Notes: generated by a model from the sequence alone, not told the origin. A DNA stretch of 64,000 nucleotides from Rhodospirillaceae bacterium (GCA_002746255.1 NVWO01000009.1:10458-74457); one strand, 5' to 3'. Positions 53,209 through 63,263 are shown, counted from the first letter of the stretch. Numbers and translations are program-made.

Positions 53209-54426
53209 TTATGCTGGCGTGATTACCGTCTTCGGCATCAAAACTCTTAACATCGCTGGGTACACTACGTCACGATCGACATTCTGGCATACGTAGTTTC
53301 GCCCCGCCATGCCCATCGCGCGTTGTCGCTTCGGATCTTCCAAAAGTGCGAGTGCAGCCCCGGAAAAAGCTTCCGGGTCGTCTGGCGGAACACAGAGACA
53401 TGCGCCGGTGTTTTCCATCAACTTCCAAAGCGCCGTGCCCGGCAGAGCCGTAGCAATCGAGGGTCTGCCGGCGGCCATGGTTGTATAAATTTTACTTGGC
53501 ACTGCAAAACTTGCTCCGGCCTCAAGCTGGGGAACAAGATGCACATCGCCTTCGCAAAGCGACTGGTTGAATGCGTGTGCCGGGACCAGCCCTTCAAAAT
53601 GCACATTTCCAAGACCAAGGAAACGAGCCCGCGCTTTCAACGCGACTTCCTGACTGCCGCCGCCGCGAAGGAGGATGCGCACATCCGGGGCGCGTTCCTG
53701 CACGCAGGAAGCCATGGCGAGAACCTGCTCAAGCCCCTGTTTATGCCCGAGATTTCCGCTGTACATCAGGGTCGGCGGGGCGGCATCAGGCCTCGGTAAA
53801 GGGAAAACCATCTTTGTATCGACAGGCGTTGGAAAAACAGCAATCGGCACGCGGACGCCAATGCTGCGTATGTGATCCGCCATGTGATCCGAAAGCACGA
53901 TAACGTGATCGACGCGATTAAGGACAGTCGCTTCCAGACGTTCGGCAAGAAAAGCCAACGCCCCACCGCCACGCATAAGCGCGCGCGCCAACCCCGATTG
54001 AATGTCATGAACAACCGCCACGTGACGCCCACCACGCGCCTTTAAGAAAAGCGCCCCGAAAACCGCAAGGATCGAAGGTGAGAGCGAGACCACACAGGGC
54101 GCGGGTGCATGATGCCCCCGAAGACGGCCCGCCACCAGATGCACGAAGAATGCACCTTCCGGAAGAACCCGGCCAAGCAGACCGCCCCAGCGTGACGCCA
54201 GTGTCGGGGTGCGATGCACCACAACGCCATCTTCAATCCCGTGATCCCGTTCCCCCGCCGCAAAGCCTGGAAACGCCATCCCAACCGGATAGCCCGGCCG
54301 GACCGTAAGCACGCTTACGTTGCTTCCGCTGGCGGCCAGCCATTTTGCAAGATCGGCAATAAAGGGCGCGCTCCCGGTTGGTTCGGGCGCGTAATGCCGG
54401 GTAACGATGGCTATCCTTTCACTCAT
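53209..54426 (-). CDS. GT4 glycosyltransferase (WcaI-like)
   Basis: A 405-residue GT-B glycosyltransferase. The N-terminus ITRHYAPEPTGSAPFIADLA matches WcaI-type enzymes of colanic acid synthesis. The C-terminal nucleotide-sugar domain includes MYSGNLGHKQGLEQVL and SKIYTTMAAGRPSIA. It probably acts at the cytoplasmic membrane face on the lipid-linked repeat unit. The sugar donor and linkage are unknown. It overlaps the FkbM gene by 4 bases. Confidence 0.85.
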   Translation of the reverse strand: MSERIAIVTRHYAPEPTGSAPFIADLAKWLAASGSNVSVLTVRPGYPVGMAFPGFAAGERDHGIEDGVVVHRTPTLASRWGGLLGRVLPEGAFFVHLVAGRLRGHHAPAPCVVSLSPSILAVFGALFLKARGGRHVAVVHDIQSGLARALMRGGGALAFLAERLEATVLNRVDHVIVLSDHMADHIRSIGVRVPIAVFPTPVDTKMVFPLPRPDAAPPTLMYSGNLGHKQGLEQVLAMASCVQERAPDVRILLRGGGSQEVALKARARFLGLGNVHFEGLVPAHAFNQSLCEGDVHLVPQLEAGASFAVPSKIYTTMAAGRPSIATALPGTALWKLMENTGACLCVPPDDPEAFSGAALALLEDPKRQRAMGMAGRNYVCQNVDRDVVYPAMLRVLMPKTVITPA

Positions 54427-55190
54427 GCCGTTTGTTCCAGGAACAAGCGTACACGATCCCGCTGGGCATCGCCTGCAAAGAAGAGAAAATTGTTCGGAAT
54501 GAACATATTGGAGCCAGCCTTCCCGAGGGCCTCGATGGGATAAAGTTCTCGGTCCTTAAGAAAATAGCCGGCATAGCCATGCCTATTTAAAAAAGCGACA
54601 AGCGTGCCGATGGCGTCTTTGCGATGCCGTTCCTCGGCCTCAATCAGGAAGCTTGGGCGGTGAGCGGCAATAAAGCGCCGCCCACCCTCAAGGGCCGACA
54701 GCTCATGGCCTTCCACATCGATTTTCACGAACCCAACGGGCCGCTCCAGAAAATCGTCCAGACAGCGGGTCGGGACTTCGACCTTGCGCCCAATTGGAAG
54801 GCCCGCCGCGCCTTCGCCATCAATGCTTCCAAGCCCCGGCTCTTCAATGCCTTCGACGAGGGGAATGGAAAGGGCGGCAACCCCTTCCCGGCTGGAAAGC
54901 GCGCATTCCTCAATCTGCACCCTGCCACCAAAACCGCGACGCAGTTGCGCCGCAAGCTCCGGATGTGGCTCAAACGTCATCACGGCTTTGGAAAAACGGG
55001 CCATAAAATATGTGTAAACGCCCAGGTTTCCACCAATATCGAAGGCGCATTTCTCACGATCACACAATGCCGGCAACAGACGAAGTTCTGCCTCGCCAGA
55101 ATAGAAATGCTTCCACGCCCGAAGCGCGACCGCCGCCTTTGGGGCAAAGGCCTCCAGCGTTCGAACGATTGGCTTAGGCAATCCGCGCAA
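54423..55190 (-). CDS. FkbM-family methyltransferase (TTG start)
   Basis: A 255-residue FkbM-type SAM methyltransferase. The SAM motif is FDIGGNLGVYTYFMA. The family feature FVKIDVEGHELSALEGG is present. The start is TTG at 55190, with GGAGG five bases upstream. It likely methylates a sugar hydroxyl of the polymer. It is coupled to the glycosyltransferase downstream. Confidence 0.82.
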   Translation of the reverse strand: MRGLPKPIVRTLEAFAPKAAVALRAWKHFYSGEAELRLLPALCDREKCAFDIGGNLGVYTYFMARFSKAVMTFEPHPELAAQLRRGFGGRVQIEECALSSREGVAALSIPLVEGIEEPGLGSIDGEGAAGLPIGRKVEVPTRCLDDFLERPVGFVKIDVEGHELSALEGGRRFIAAHRPSFLIEAEERHRKDAIGTLVAFLNRHGYAGYFLKDRELYPIEALGKAGSNMFIPNNFLFFAGDAQRDRVRLFLEQTA

Positions 55191-55200
55191 TTGCGCCTCC

Positions 55201-55926
55201 TTACGGCTTCCGCTCAGGGCTAGGCCTTATCGGCTTGACGGCCTCGATGACGTAACAGAAGCCTGTAAAATCCCACAAATCATAAAGCACAAACGTCCGG
55301 TTCCGGATGCAACGATAGGGAACCAGAACGGGTGCCAGAAGCATCCTCAATGGATGCCGCCGTTTGCCGGCGCGAAGAATTTCCAGGCCCTTGCCGCGTA
55401 TGATTTTTTCTATCCGTTCCAATGGAAAGGTATCGACATGGGTGCCATCGTCATAAAAATTCAGCCCAACGCCACGGATCGGAAAATGCTTCGATTCGAT
55501 GGAAGGCCATTCGAGATAGAGGTGGCCACCTGGCCGGATTTTGTCGCACATCTCAGAAACAATTTTTTCCCCATGGCCCAGATGTTCAATGAGGTGCGAA
55601 CTGATGACATAGTCAAAGCGTTCGTTCGCCAGAAAGGTGAGGTCCGACTTATCAAGGTCTGCAACATGGTATTTCTCAAATAATTTATATCCGGCAATTT
55701 CTTCCAGAGGCTTCTTGATGTTTACCGCTTCAATCGCAACCGTGCGAAAAAGCCGTTTGGCGATGATTGCGTCCGCAGGCTCGCCACCGACATCGAGAAT
55801 GCGATGGAATTCGTCGAATTTTTCCACAGGAAAATGCTGATAGCGTGGGTTTAGGGCCCGCACAACGGCCGCCAGCATGGCGTCTTTGAAGGAACGGCGC
55901 GGGTCTGTTTTTGAAGCATCTGGCAT
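55201..55926 (-). CDS. Class I SAM-dependent methyltransferase
   Basis: A 241-residue protein with SAM motif ILDVGGEPADAI (weakened: the usual GxGxG is GGEPA), YVISSHLIEHLGHGE at the post-II motif and IRPGGHLYLEWP. The degenerate glycine loop makes SAM use less certain. The ATG at 55926 was chosen 8 bases after the upstream stop; the open frame extends 25 codons further. Substrate unknown. Confidence 0.7.
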   Translation of the reverse strand: MPDASKTDPRRSFKDAMLAAVVRALNPRYQHFPVEKFDEFHRILDVGGEPADAIIAKRLFRTVAIEAVNIKKPLEEIAGYKLFEKYHVADLDKSDLTFLANERFDYVISSHLIEHLGHGEKIVSEMCDKIRPGGHLYLEWPSIESKHFPIRGVGLNFYDDGTHVDTFPLERIEKIIRGKGLEILRAGKRRHPLRMLLAPVLVPYRCIRNRTFVLYDLWDFTGFCYVIEAVKPIRPSPERKP

Positions 55927-55934
55927 TTCGCCGC

Positions 55935-57125
55935 TTACCCTTTCCGAAGACCTGCAAGCAGCCATTCGCCACGTTCGGCCCAGGAAAAACCTTCCCTGCA
56001 TTGCGAAAAAGCGCGGCCCTGCAATCGATTGAGCAGGTGCGCATCGTCCAGACTTTCCAGCACGCCTTCGACCAGACGTTTCATATCCGGAAAGACGAGA
56101 ATCCCCTCTCCGGCGCGCATCGGAAGCCCCGCCACGGACCCTTCCAGACAGGCGATCGGCAGGCGCTGAAATATGTAGGAAAGCGCCTTATGCTTGAAAC
56201 CACCGCCGGACTGTTCCGGGATAATCCCGACACGCGATTCTCGCAAAAAAGAATAAACATCTTCCACCCGTCCAACGGCGCGCACTGCCCCGAAGCGGGC
56301 CTCGATGGCCTTGCCATAACCATCGGGCATATCGCCAACGACAACAATTTCCGCGCCCGCTGCCTCAAAACGTGGTGAGGCAATGGCAAGGAACGCCTCC
56401 AGATTCATGCGCTTTGCAACCCAGTTGAAACTACCAAGCACGACAACCCGCCGAGGGATTTCTGCAAAATCCGGGGACCGCTCACGAACCGGCCCATCGT
56501 AGCCGGGCGGCAGGGTAAGGAGATGCGCCGCCAGTTTGTGCGTCTGGAACAGGGCCCGGTCTTCTTCGGTATTGACGGTGATCAGATTGACGCATTCCGT
56601 TACCCGGCGTTCCAGGCGCGTGGTCTTGATCGCGTCCAGAAACAATCCGAATTTCATAAATAAAGCCCCATGAAAGTCGCGATAGACGTCATACCGGGTC
56701 GTCTCTTCGTGATTATGGGAGACATAGGCCAGAACGGGAGGCGTCCGGTTCCGGTAATGGCGCAGGATCGGCGCGATTGCCCACCCCGTTCCGATGTGAT
56801 CGATCAGGATCGCGTCCCAGTCCTTCGCCCCAAGTTCCTCTTCAAGGGCGGCGCGAATTTTCACTCCACCAAAACGATAGGCCAGGCTCGGCAGGGTGCT
56901 AAACAGGCTTGCCGCCTGACGACGTTGGCGAGCACACACGATGCGCCAGGTAACTCCTGCGGTTTCTGGAATTCCGGGAACTTCCCGGCGGTCTGGCGCC
57001 TGACAAAGAACCGCAACCGACGCCCCCGCCTTCGCGAGGGCCTCAATCAAATGGGACGAATAAATTGCGTCCCCGCCATAGAAAGGCGGGTAAGGCGGCA
57101 TCCTGGTAATCCATAGACATTTCAA
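55935..57125 (-). CDS. GT4-like glycosyltransferase (TTG start)
   Basis: A 396-residue GT-B protein beginning MKCLWITRMPPYPPFYGGD. The C-terminal domain includes VVLGSFNWVAKRMNLEAF and GIIPEQSGGGFKHKALSYIF. The start is probably TTG at 57125, with GGAG nine bases upstream; an upstream TTG at 57158 is also in frame. Donor and acceptor are unknown. It is the first gene of a long minus-strand run. Confidence 0.78.
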   Translation of the reverse strand: MKCLWITRMPPYPPFYGGDAIYSSHLIEALAKAGASVAVLCQAPDRREVPGIPETAGVTWRIVCARQRRQAASLFSTLPSLAYRFGGVKIRAALEEELGAKDWDAILIDHIGTGWAIAPILRHYRNRTPPVLAYVSHNHEETTRYDVYRDFHGALFMKFGLFLDAIKTTRLERRVTECVNLITVNTEEDRALFQTHKLAAHLLTLPPGYDGPVRERSPDFAEIPRRVVVLGSFNWVAKRMNLEAFLAIASPRFEAAGAEIVVVGDMPDGYGKAIEARFGAVRAVGRVEDVYSFLRESRVGIIPEQSGGGFKHKALSYIFQRLPIACLEGSVAGLPMRAGEGILVFPDMKRLVEGVLESLDDAHLLNRLQGRAFSQCREGFSWAERGEWLLAGLRKG

Positions 57126-57351
57126 GCTGTTCTCCAGACCTGACGGCCACCCTGCCAATTTTCAATCCCGGATGTTTAACAGAAAATTTTAAAGCTCCTG
57201 ATACTAGTCTCTACCTTTCAAGGATTAAACCGCAACCTCGGTGAAATAAGTCCAATAAAGACCCGCACCCGTTGCCTTCCCGTGAACGTTTCGGCAAAAT
57301 GCGGCAGCAAATGGAAATCGAGCAATCAAAAATGACAGCCTGTCCAATAGC
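57126..57351. other. Divergent AT-rich intergenic region
   Basis: A 226-bp gap between two divergent glycosyltransferase genes, lower in GC than its surroundings. It should contain promoters for both directions, but I could not pick a convincing box pair. Confidence 0.5.
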
Positions 57352-58461
57352 ATGACGAAAATATTGCATGTAACGCTCGACAAGACCTACGAGCCCTTAA
57401 AAGGCGGTGGCGGCGTTGCAAGGTTCATCCATGGTCTATGCCAGGAATTAAGCGATTTGGGTGCCGAGCCAACGGTAGCTGCTGAGCAAACCGATGCAAC
57501 CGGAAGCCGCTACAGCGTTATCAACGCAGTTGGGATAACGTTATTCAAAGAAATTTGCCGGACAGATGTCGTGCATCTTCACGGGCCGCGACTGCCACGA
57601 ATGGCATTTCTTGCCTTTCTAGCCACCCTAAAAGGCAAGCCGTTTATTTTTACCCCCCATGCCTATTACGACCAGATTCCACCAACCCAAGCCATGCAAT
57701 GGATGCTCTGGAAGGTTAAGCAATTTATAAAGAAAAGGCTTTACGACAAGACCGTAGAAAGATTTCTCTACACCCATTGCTTCGCAGCTCTCCTTGAAAA
57801 TGAGCATTGGATGAGTTTCATACGCGACGAAATGCGACTACCCGTCGATCGTGCATCTGTGCTTCCAAATTGTATCCGCCAGGCGGATATACGGCCCCTG
57901 CCGCGCCATCAGGGTGTGCCGCTGCGTGGAAAACCTTCAATCCTTTCTGTGAGCCGCCTTGATGAAGTCAAATGCCTGGATCACGTCATCGAAGCGCTAT
58001 GCCTGCCAAAGATGGCACAGGCGGTTTTTCATATTGTGGGAAAAGGGCCGGATCGTTCGCGCCTTGAAAAACTTGCCGGTGATCGCAAGGTCCAGGACAG
58101 GATTGTATTTTATGGCGTCCTTGATGATGCCAAGGTCGCAGCCATGACGGCAAATTGTGACGTTTTTGTACTTCCCTCACGACAGGAGGGTATGCCGACA
58201 GCACTTATCGAAATGCTGTTACATGGCATACCTGTTGTCACCTCGGACATTCCTGGAAGCATGGCCATCCTGAAGATTGCCGGTGCAAAAGGTGCTTATC
58301 CCTTTGGAAATATCGAGATGCTTGCTGCCACCATCCTGCAACAAGCAGGCACAACGATTCCGGATAAAGTTCGTCAACGCGTGATCGAATGCCTCACATG
58401 GGAACGTCGTGCCCCGGACTATCTGGCGCTTTACGAACGGGCTGCGACAGGCAAACGGTAG
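57352..58461 (+). CDS. GT4 glycosyltransferase
   Basis: A 369-residue GT-B glycosyltransferase. The N-terminus has a Gly-rich acceptor loop (LKGGGGVARFIHGL). The C-terminal donor domain has ILSVSRLDEVKCLDHVIEAL, GKGPDRSRLEKLA and the motif PSRQEGMPTALIEMLLHG with the key E-x7-E. It precedes the paralogue of the broken gene by one base. Lower GC content than the housekeeping part suggests later acquisition. Confidence 0.85.
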   Translation: MTKILHVTLDKTYEPLKGGGGVARFIHGLCQELSDLGAEPTVAAEQTDATGSRYSVINAVGITLFKEICRTDVVHLHGPRLPRMAFLAFLATLKGKPFIFTPHAYYDQIPPTQAMQWMLWKVKQFIKKRLYDKTVERFLYTHCFAALLENEHWMSFIRDEMRLPVDRASVLPNCIRQADIRPLPRHQGVPLRGKPSILSVSRLDEVKCLDHVIEALCLPKMAQAVFHIVGKGPDRSRLEKLAGDRKVQDRIVFYGVLDDAKVAAMTANCDVFVLPSRQEGMPTALIEMLLHGIPVVTSDIPGSMAILKIAGAKGAYPFGNIEMLAATILQQAGTTIPDKVRQRVIECLTWERRAPDYLALYERAATGKR

Positions 58462-58462
58462 C

Positions 58463-59617
58463 ATGGCTGTATTGACAAAAAACCCGAGCCGGAACATTCC
58501 CGATAGCAATATTGTTCTAGCTGATTTTCTTACGGGCAGAGTCCCGACCGGCCATCAAGAAGATTATCTTCTTGCGCTTGAAACAGCACTTGCCGATTTT
58601 AACCCGGTGACGGTCGCGCCATTCCGATACCCGCAGCTTCATGCACCAGCGGATGTGCCAACAATTGAAAGGGGTAATCGCATTGGCCGATATTTGGCAA
58701 CGTTTCGCGTAAGCATGCGCTATTTAAACGCCCCAACGCCCACTTTGCTGATCTTTCATGGCCCTGAATTTCGCGACTTCATCGCCTTTGCCGCAGCCGC
58801 CCTAATGCGCCGACGCAGAGGGCAAGGGCGCGGTGTGTTTGTGATGCGCCGCAAAGCCTGGGCCATTGTAGGGCGAAGAGGTTTGAAAGCACGGTTGCTT
58901 GATGCGGTGATTAAATGGATGGCCCCAAGCCGTTTTTTTTACATGTTGTCTGATTCGCGTAGCGTCATGGATTACTGGCTTGGCTGCACTGGCGTCGACG
59001 GTCCCATCCTTTCCATCCCCACCCGCCGTCCGGTTGAAACGGTCACGCGCAAACCCGAAGACTCCGTCGTCATAGGCTTGCTTGGAGGCTTTCGGCTTGA
59101 GAAAGGCGCATCGCTTTACAGTGCTGTGATTGCAATGGCCCTGGGTGAATCTTCAACAGAGGTCGATTGCCAAATTTCCGAGAATGCCGCCGAGTCCGAA
59201 GAAATCGCACTGATGCGATCCCTGACAAACAAATGGCAGGGCAATCCCAGGGTGCGATTTCACTGTGGCCATTTGGATGCGACCGCCTTTGCCAGACTTC
59301 TCTACTCCGTCGACATCGTCGTACTTCCATATGACGCGGAAAGCTATGGACCCGGCACAAGCGGCATTCTTTTTGAGGCCCTAGCGGCAGGACGCATCGT
59401 TGCGATCACACGCATTGACTGGGCCGTACAGGAATACGCCGATCATCCCAACATTCTATGGTTAGAGGACAGAAATTCGGACACAATAAAGGCGGCGCTA
59501 AAGAATGCCACTGAACGGGTTGTCACAGCACGCAAAACCGGCGGATTATCGGTCCCCGATACTGACCAATTCAAGCAGACATGGTGCGCAGCGCTAAAAG
59601 ATGCAGCACGCGATTGA
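58463..59617 (+). CDS. Glycosyltransferase-like protein (intact paralogue of the broken gene)
   Basis: A 384-residue protein of the same family as 47430-48633. Shared segments are ILADFLTGR/ILADFVTGR-like starts, PEFRDFI, LGGFRLEKGA and VLPYDAESYGPGTSGI. The last resembles the donor-binding region of GT-B enzymes, but the N-terminal half is not one I recognise. The ATG at 58463 follows the upstream stop by one base. The function is inferred from context. Confidence 0.75.
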   Translation: MAVLTKNPSRNIPDSNIVLADFLTGRVPTGHQEDYLLALETALADFNPVTVAPFRYPQLHAPADVPTIERGNRIGRYLATFRVSMRYLNAPTPTLLIFHGPEFRDFIAFAAAALMRRRRGQGRGVFVMRRKAWAIVGRRGLKARLLDAVIKWMAPSRFFYMLSDSRSVMDYWLGCTGVDGPILSIPTRRPVETVTRKPEDSVVIGLLGGFRLEKGASLYSAVIAMALGESSTEVDCQISENAAESEEIALMRSLTNKWQGNPRVRFHCGHLDATAFARLLYSVDIVVLPYDAESYGPGTSGILFEALAAGRIVAITRIDWAVQEYADHPNILWLEDRNSDTIKAALKNATERVVTARKTGGLSVPDTDQFKQTWCAALKDAARD

Positions 59618-59653
59618 ATTGAATCCGAATAATTTTCGATAGGCTCAAATAGC

Positions 59654-60601
59654 ATGGCCACAAAAAATAACATCGCTTGGATAACCGGAGCATCGGGATT
59701 CCTAGGATCACACGCGGTACGCTTGCTTGGCGCACGCGACTGGCAAGTGGTAGGCGTGTCTCGCTCACCACAGCCATCATCTTCGACCGCCACCCCTGCG
59801 TGCAAAGGATGGAGCGATGCAGGCATAAACGAGAGATCTCTTTTGGCCCTATTGGACCAATTCGGACCGCCCGCGCTTGTGTTTCACACCGCTGGCGCTG
59901 GTTCTGTCGGACAGGCAGCTGAAAACCCATTGCAAAGCTTTAATGACATGGTCACGACAACCGCAATATTGTGCGAAATTCTTCGCCTACACGCCCCGGA
60001 CGCAACGCTGCTGCTTGCATCCAGCGCGGCCGTGTACGGGGTGCGTGAGCCGGTGGCGCTGAAGGAAAGCGACGCTGCAAAGCCGGTTTCTTCCTACGGA
60101 TGGCACAAGCATATGGCTGAGGAGCTATGCTGTCAGGCCAGCGCCTTACACGGCCTTCGCACCATCGTAATTCGTTATTTTTCGCTCTATGGGCCTGGAC
60201 TGCAAAAACAGATTATCTGGGATATTTCACGGCGAATGAACGCGGGTGAAAAATCTATCGAATTGTTTGGCGATGGCGGAGAAACCCGTGATTTTCTGTT
60301 CATCGACGACGCCGTGAATTTGGCCTTGGAAGCCTACGAAAAAGCGCCCAAATTGCATTCCGTTTTCAACGGCGGCAGCGGGACGCCCGCAACAATCGCC
60401 GATTTGTCCCAGGCTCTCGCTCACACCTGGGACAGTAATGCTGTCATCACCTTTAATGGGAAGATTCGGGAAGGTGATCCACGACATTTCCTAGCCTGCC
60501 CGGCCAAAGCGCAAACACTAGGATTCCGGCCCAAAACAGATCTGAACGATGGCCTTGCACAGGTTGTGGCCTGGAGCCAGCATTTCTCCAAAATGGAATG
60601 A
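59654..60601 (+). CDS. NAD-dependent epimerase/dehydratase
   Basis: A 315-residue extended short-chain dehydrogenase. Motifs are ITGASGFLG, ASSAAVYG and YGWHK (Tyr-x3-Lys), then IRYFSLYGPG and GGETRDFLFIDDAV, the latter typical of nucleotide-sugar epimerases. It likely supplies a modified sugar nucleotide to this cluster. Next gene is convergent, 81 bases away. Confidence 0.84.
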   Translation: MATKNNIAWITGASGFLGSHAVRLLGARDWQVVGVSRSPQPSSSTATPACKGWSDAGINERSLLALLDQFGPPALVFHTAGAGSVGQAAENPLQSFNDMVTTTAILCEILRLHAPDATLLLASSAAVYGVREPVALKESDAAKPVSSYGWHKHMAEELCCQASALHGLRTIVIRYFSLYGPGLQKQIIWDISRRMNAGEKSIELFGDGGETRDFLFIDDAVNLALEAYEKAPKLHSVFNGGSGTPATIADLSQALAHTWDSNAVITFNGKIREGDPRHFLACPAKAQTLGFRPKTDLNDGLAQVVAWSQHFSKME

Positions 60602-60682
60602 TGCCAGCTTTTTCCGTCATCGCGCCAACCTTGAGTCATGGCCGCTATATTGGGAAATAGATATTCCTGATCTGTCTTGGAC

Positions 60683-61897
60683 CTAGGCATCCTCACAGGC
60701 TCGATAATCGACCACACCAGCGACAGCAGCCAGTGCAAAGAGCTGTGGCAGCAAGAGCCCCCCAGCCAGAACCAGGATCAGGACCGGCAAAATCATGAGT
60801 AGCAGGGCCCTGGCATGATAGAAGGAAGAGGCAAACAGAAAGGCTATCAGAAAGCCGAAGACACCCATTTCGGCCCAGAGATTGAGGATTGCAAGATCGG
60901 ATTTGTATAAAACCGCCCGGAAGAGATCGATAAAATTATCGAAATCCGCCCCATAAGCCGCATATTCCTGAAAATTTCCATATCCTACCCCCAACAGAAC
61001 GTCATGCCAGATCACATCGAAGGCGATGGCAATCGATGCGAGGCGCATATTTGCCGATGGGTCACTGAGGCTCGCGACCTCTCCAATTCGATCCCATAGC
61101 ACGAAGGACATGACCGCGACGGCGGCGGTGCCGAAAAACATCGTCCAGCCCAGGCGGGTTTTTCCTTCCCTTTGCTCCAGAGCCATAAAGGTCAAAAAGA
61201 CAGCAAGGAAGATGATTGAGGTGCCCGTACGGATAAACGCAAAGGCGACGATCATTGCGATCAACGCGCCGGTTTGTTTCCGGGGATGTAAATAGTAAAT
61301 ACCAAGATAGGTGGTGGCCAGCGTAATGGCGGCCAAGGCTGGTTCGCGTGACAGGCCGGACGGCCGGTAATCGAAGAATTCCGGCAATGGCGTAGGATTC
61401 AACAAAAAACCGATGCTGATATCCGTGTCGGTAAGGTGCCAGAGCGCGAAGGTCAGCACGATGTAGGAAACAAATAAATAATGGACGATCAGGAGGGCCC
61501 GGCCAAGAAGAACCGCCAAATCCTGACCATGGTCCGTCGCGAAGGCCGCCCGAACGATAGGTAGAAGGCAGACGAAGGTGGCAAGTTGCAGATAGCCGAG
61601 CACATAGACCGATATCCCAAACAGGGTCTGCACCAGCCACCAGATTAGAAAGAAACTTGCGATCAGGAGGGCCCGGGAAAACCCCTCAGGCCGAATGTGC
61701 CCACCCACCACATACCAGAAGGCGAGAGCTAAAAAGAGCATCGGGAAAATCAACAGATTGGGTGGCACGGCCCCGCCGGTAATGTCATAGAGCGCATACA
61801 ACGGGCCATCCAGGTAACAAATGAACAACACCAGCAGCGTGAAGACCACAACCGCCACGATGCCGGGCTGATACACAGATATCTGCGCGTCGTTCAT
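60683..61897 (-). CDS. Wzy/O-antigen-ligase-like polytopic membrane protein
   Basis: A 404-residue hydrophobic protein with about 10-11 TM segments and a large periplasmic loop around residues 160-190 (TDISIGFLLNPTPLPEFF and following). A late motif LLGVGYGNFQEYA resembles the closing periplasmic loop of polymerases and ligases. Sequence conservation in this class is low, so it may be a polymerase or a ligase; the position beside a flippase supports either. Confidence 0.75.
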   Translation of the reverse strand: MNDAQISVYQPGIVAVVVFTLLVLFICYLDGPLYALYDITGGAVPPNLLIFPMLFLALAFWYVVGGHIRPEGFSRALLIASFFLIWWLVQTLFGISVYVLGYLQLATFVCLLPIVRAAFATDHGQDLAVLLGRALLIVHYLFVSYIVLTFALWHLTDTDISIGFLLNPTPLPEFFDYRPSGLSREPALAAITLATTYLGIYYLHPRKQTGALIAMIVAFAFIRTGTSIIFLAVFLTFMALEQREGKTRLGWTMFFGTAAVAVMSFVLWDRIGEVASLSDPSANMRLASIAIAFDVIWHDVLLGVGYGNFQEYAAYGADFDNFIDLFRAVLYKSDLAILNLWAEMGVFGFLIAFLFASSFYHARALLLMILPVLILVLAGGLLLPQLFALAAVAGVVDYRACEDA

Positions 61898-61907
61898 GAT
61901 CTCTCTT

Positions 61908-63263
61908 TTAATATTTCTTCATGGGAATGGATTCTCTGCCTGGATAATAATATTTCAAATAGATCCGATGCACAGCAGGCACCACATAAAGGGAAATAAC
62001 GGCCAGGAAAAAATAGGCGATGTAAGCGATGGGAAACCACAAAGCCGCCACAACCGTGCCCGTTATCATAAGGACAGCGGCGCTGGCCGAAAGTCCCACA
62101 AATGGTTCAACCTTGCCGAACCGGACGGCAACCGTCTCAACATTGCTCTTTTGAAGGGGGATCGCAACAAGGACAAAGGCAATAAAGGGAAATATCGGGC
62201 CAAAACGAAAACCATATTCCGGCAAATAAGCCTTTATCACAGAAACGAGCCCAAGCCCAACGACTGCAAGCCCAACCGCCGTCACGGTGGATTGCCGGAT
62301 CGTCTTCGCAACCAGCCTGCGAAGCCCGGAAAAATCTTTTTGCGAAATAAATTCCCCGAATTTCGGCTGCACGGCCGTCAGCCAGGCAGAGGCAACCTGA
62401 TTTACCGCCTGAAAGGCCTGAAGCATGACGCCGAGCTGGCCGGCCACGACCGCCCCCTGAATTTGAAAGACAATGGGCACGAAGCTCTGAAACATAAAGA
62501 ACCCGCACAGCCAGCTCGTGAAAATGCGTTTTTGCTGCGGCCAGAACTCATGCCGCCAGGAGACCGGCGGATGGGCATGTTTCTCGAAGGCGAGGCGCAG
62601 AAGGGGAAGAACGGCAGGCAAGGAAAGCACGTGGCGCAGAACCGCACGCACCCCAACCAGAACAACGAGGGCCATCAGTTCGGCACCAAAAATCATGGCT
62701 ACCCAGGCCGATACACCGCCGATAACATCGCTGATTAACTGATTTTTCTGACTTTTCCAGACAAGCCCCGTCCCTTCAAGCAAGGCATGCATGGGAGACG
62801 TCAACAACGCGACCGCCGTCAAAATGGTCAGCAGCCACCATGTAAGGCGCCATGCCACTTCCGGGGTTTCGCTCACCGAAAAATAAAAATCGCCGCCGAT
62901 GCCAAGAAGAGCGACGAAGCAGGTTGAGACGGCGAAAAAGTAAAAAAGGCTTACCCGGACCAGAGAGGAAAGGCGCGCAAGGGCGGCAGCATCCCCGTTT
63001 ATTTTTCCGTCCTTCTCCCGTTTCAGCCATGCCCATTCGTGACTTGAAAACTGGATGAGAACGATTGCAAAACCGGCATCGGCAAGCTGCTGCAACAGGA
63101 GCAGGCCGATAAAAGCATAATAATATCCCTGTTGTACCGGGGACAGGAATGTCACCACCAGGGCGAGCATGACAAGGCCGGAAACGACCGCCCATATCCT
63201 GCCGCCAAGCGCGTAGGCGACTTCCGGCGTCACGTGCCGAAAATGGGAAATCAGGGGTTTCAT
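61908..63263 (-). CDS. Wzx-like oligosaccharide flippase
   Basis: A 451-residue multispanning protein of the MOP/polysaccharide exporter type with about 12-14 predicted TM helices. Charged segments inside the helices and the FQIQGAVVAGQLGVMLQAFQ stretch fit flippases that move undecaprenyl-linked repeat units to the periplasm. It overlaps the hddC-like gene by 4 bases. Confidence 0.8.
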   Translation of the reverse strand: MKPLISHFRHVTPEVAYALGGRIWAVVSGLVMLALVVTFLSPVQQGYYYAFIGLLLLQQLADAGFAIVLIQFSSHEWAWLKREKDGKINGDAAALARLSSLVRVSLFYFFAVSTCFVALLGIGGDFYFSVSETPEVAWRLTWWLLTILTAVALLTSPMHALLEGTGLVWKSQKNQLISDVIGGVSAWVAMIFGAELMALVVLVGVRAVLRHVLSLPAVLPLLRLAFEKHAHPPVSWRHEFWPQQKRIFTSWLCGFFMFQSFVPIVFQIQGAVVAGQLGVMLQAFQAVNQVASAWLTAVQPKFGEFISQKDFSGLRRLVAKTIRQSTVTAVGLAVVGLGLVSVIKAYLPEYGFRFGPIFPFIAFVLVAIPLQKSNVETVAVRFGKVEPFVGLSASAAVLMITGTVVAALWFPIAYIAYFFLAVISLYVVPAVHRIYLKYYYPGRESIPMKKY

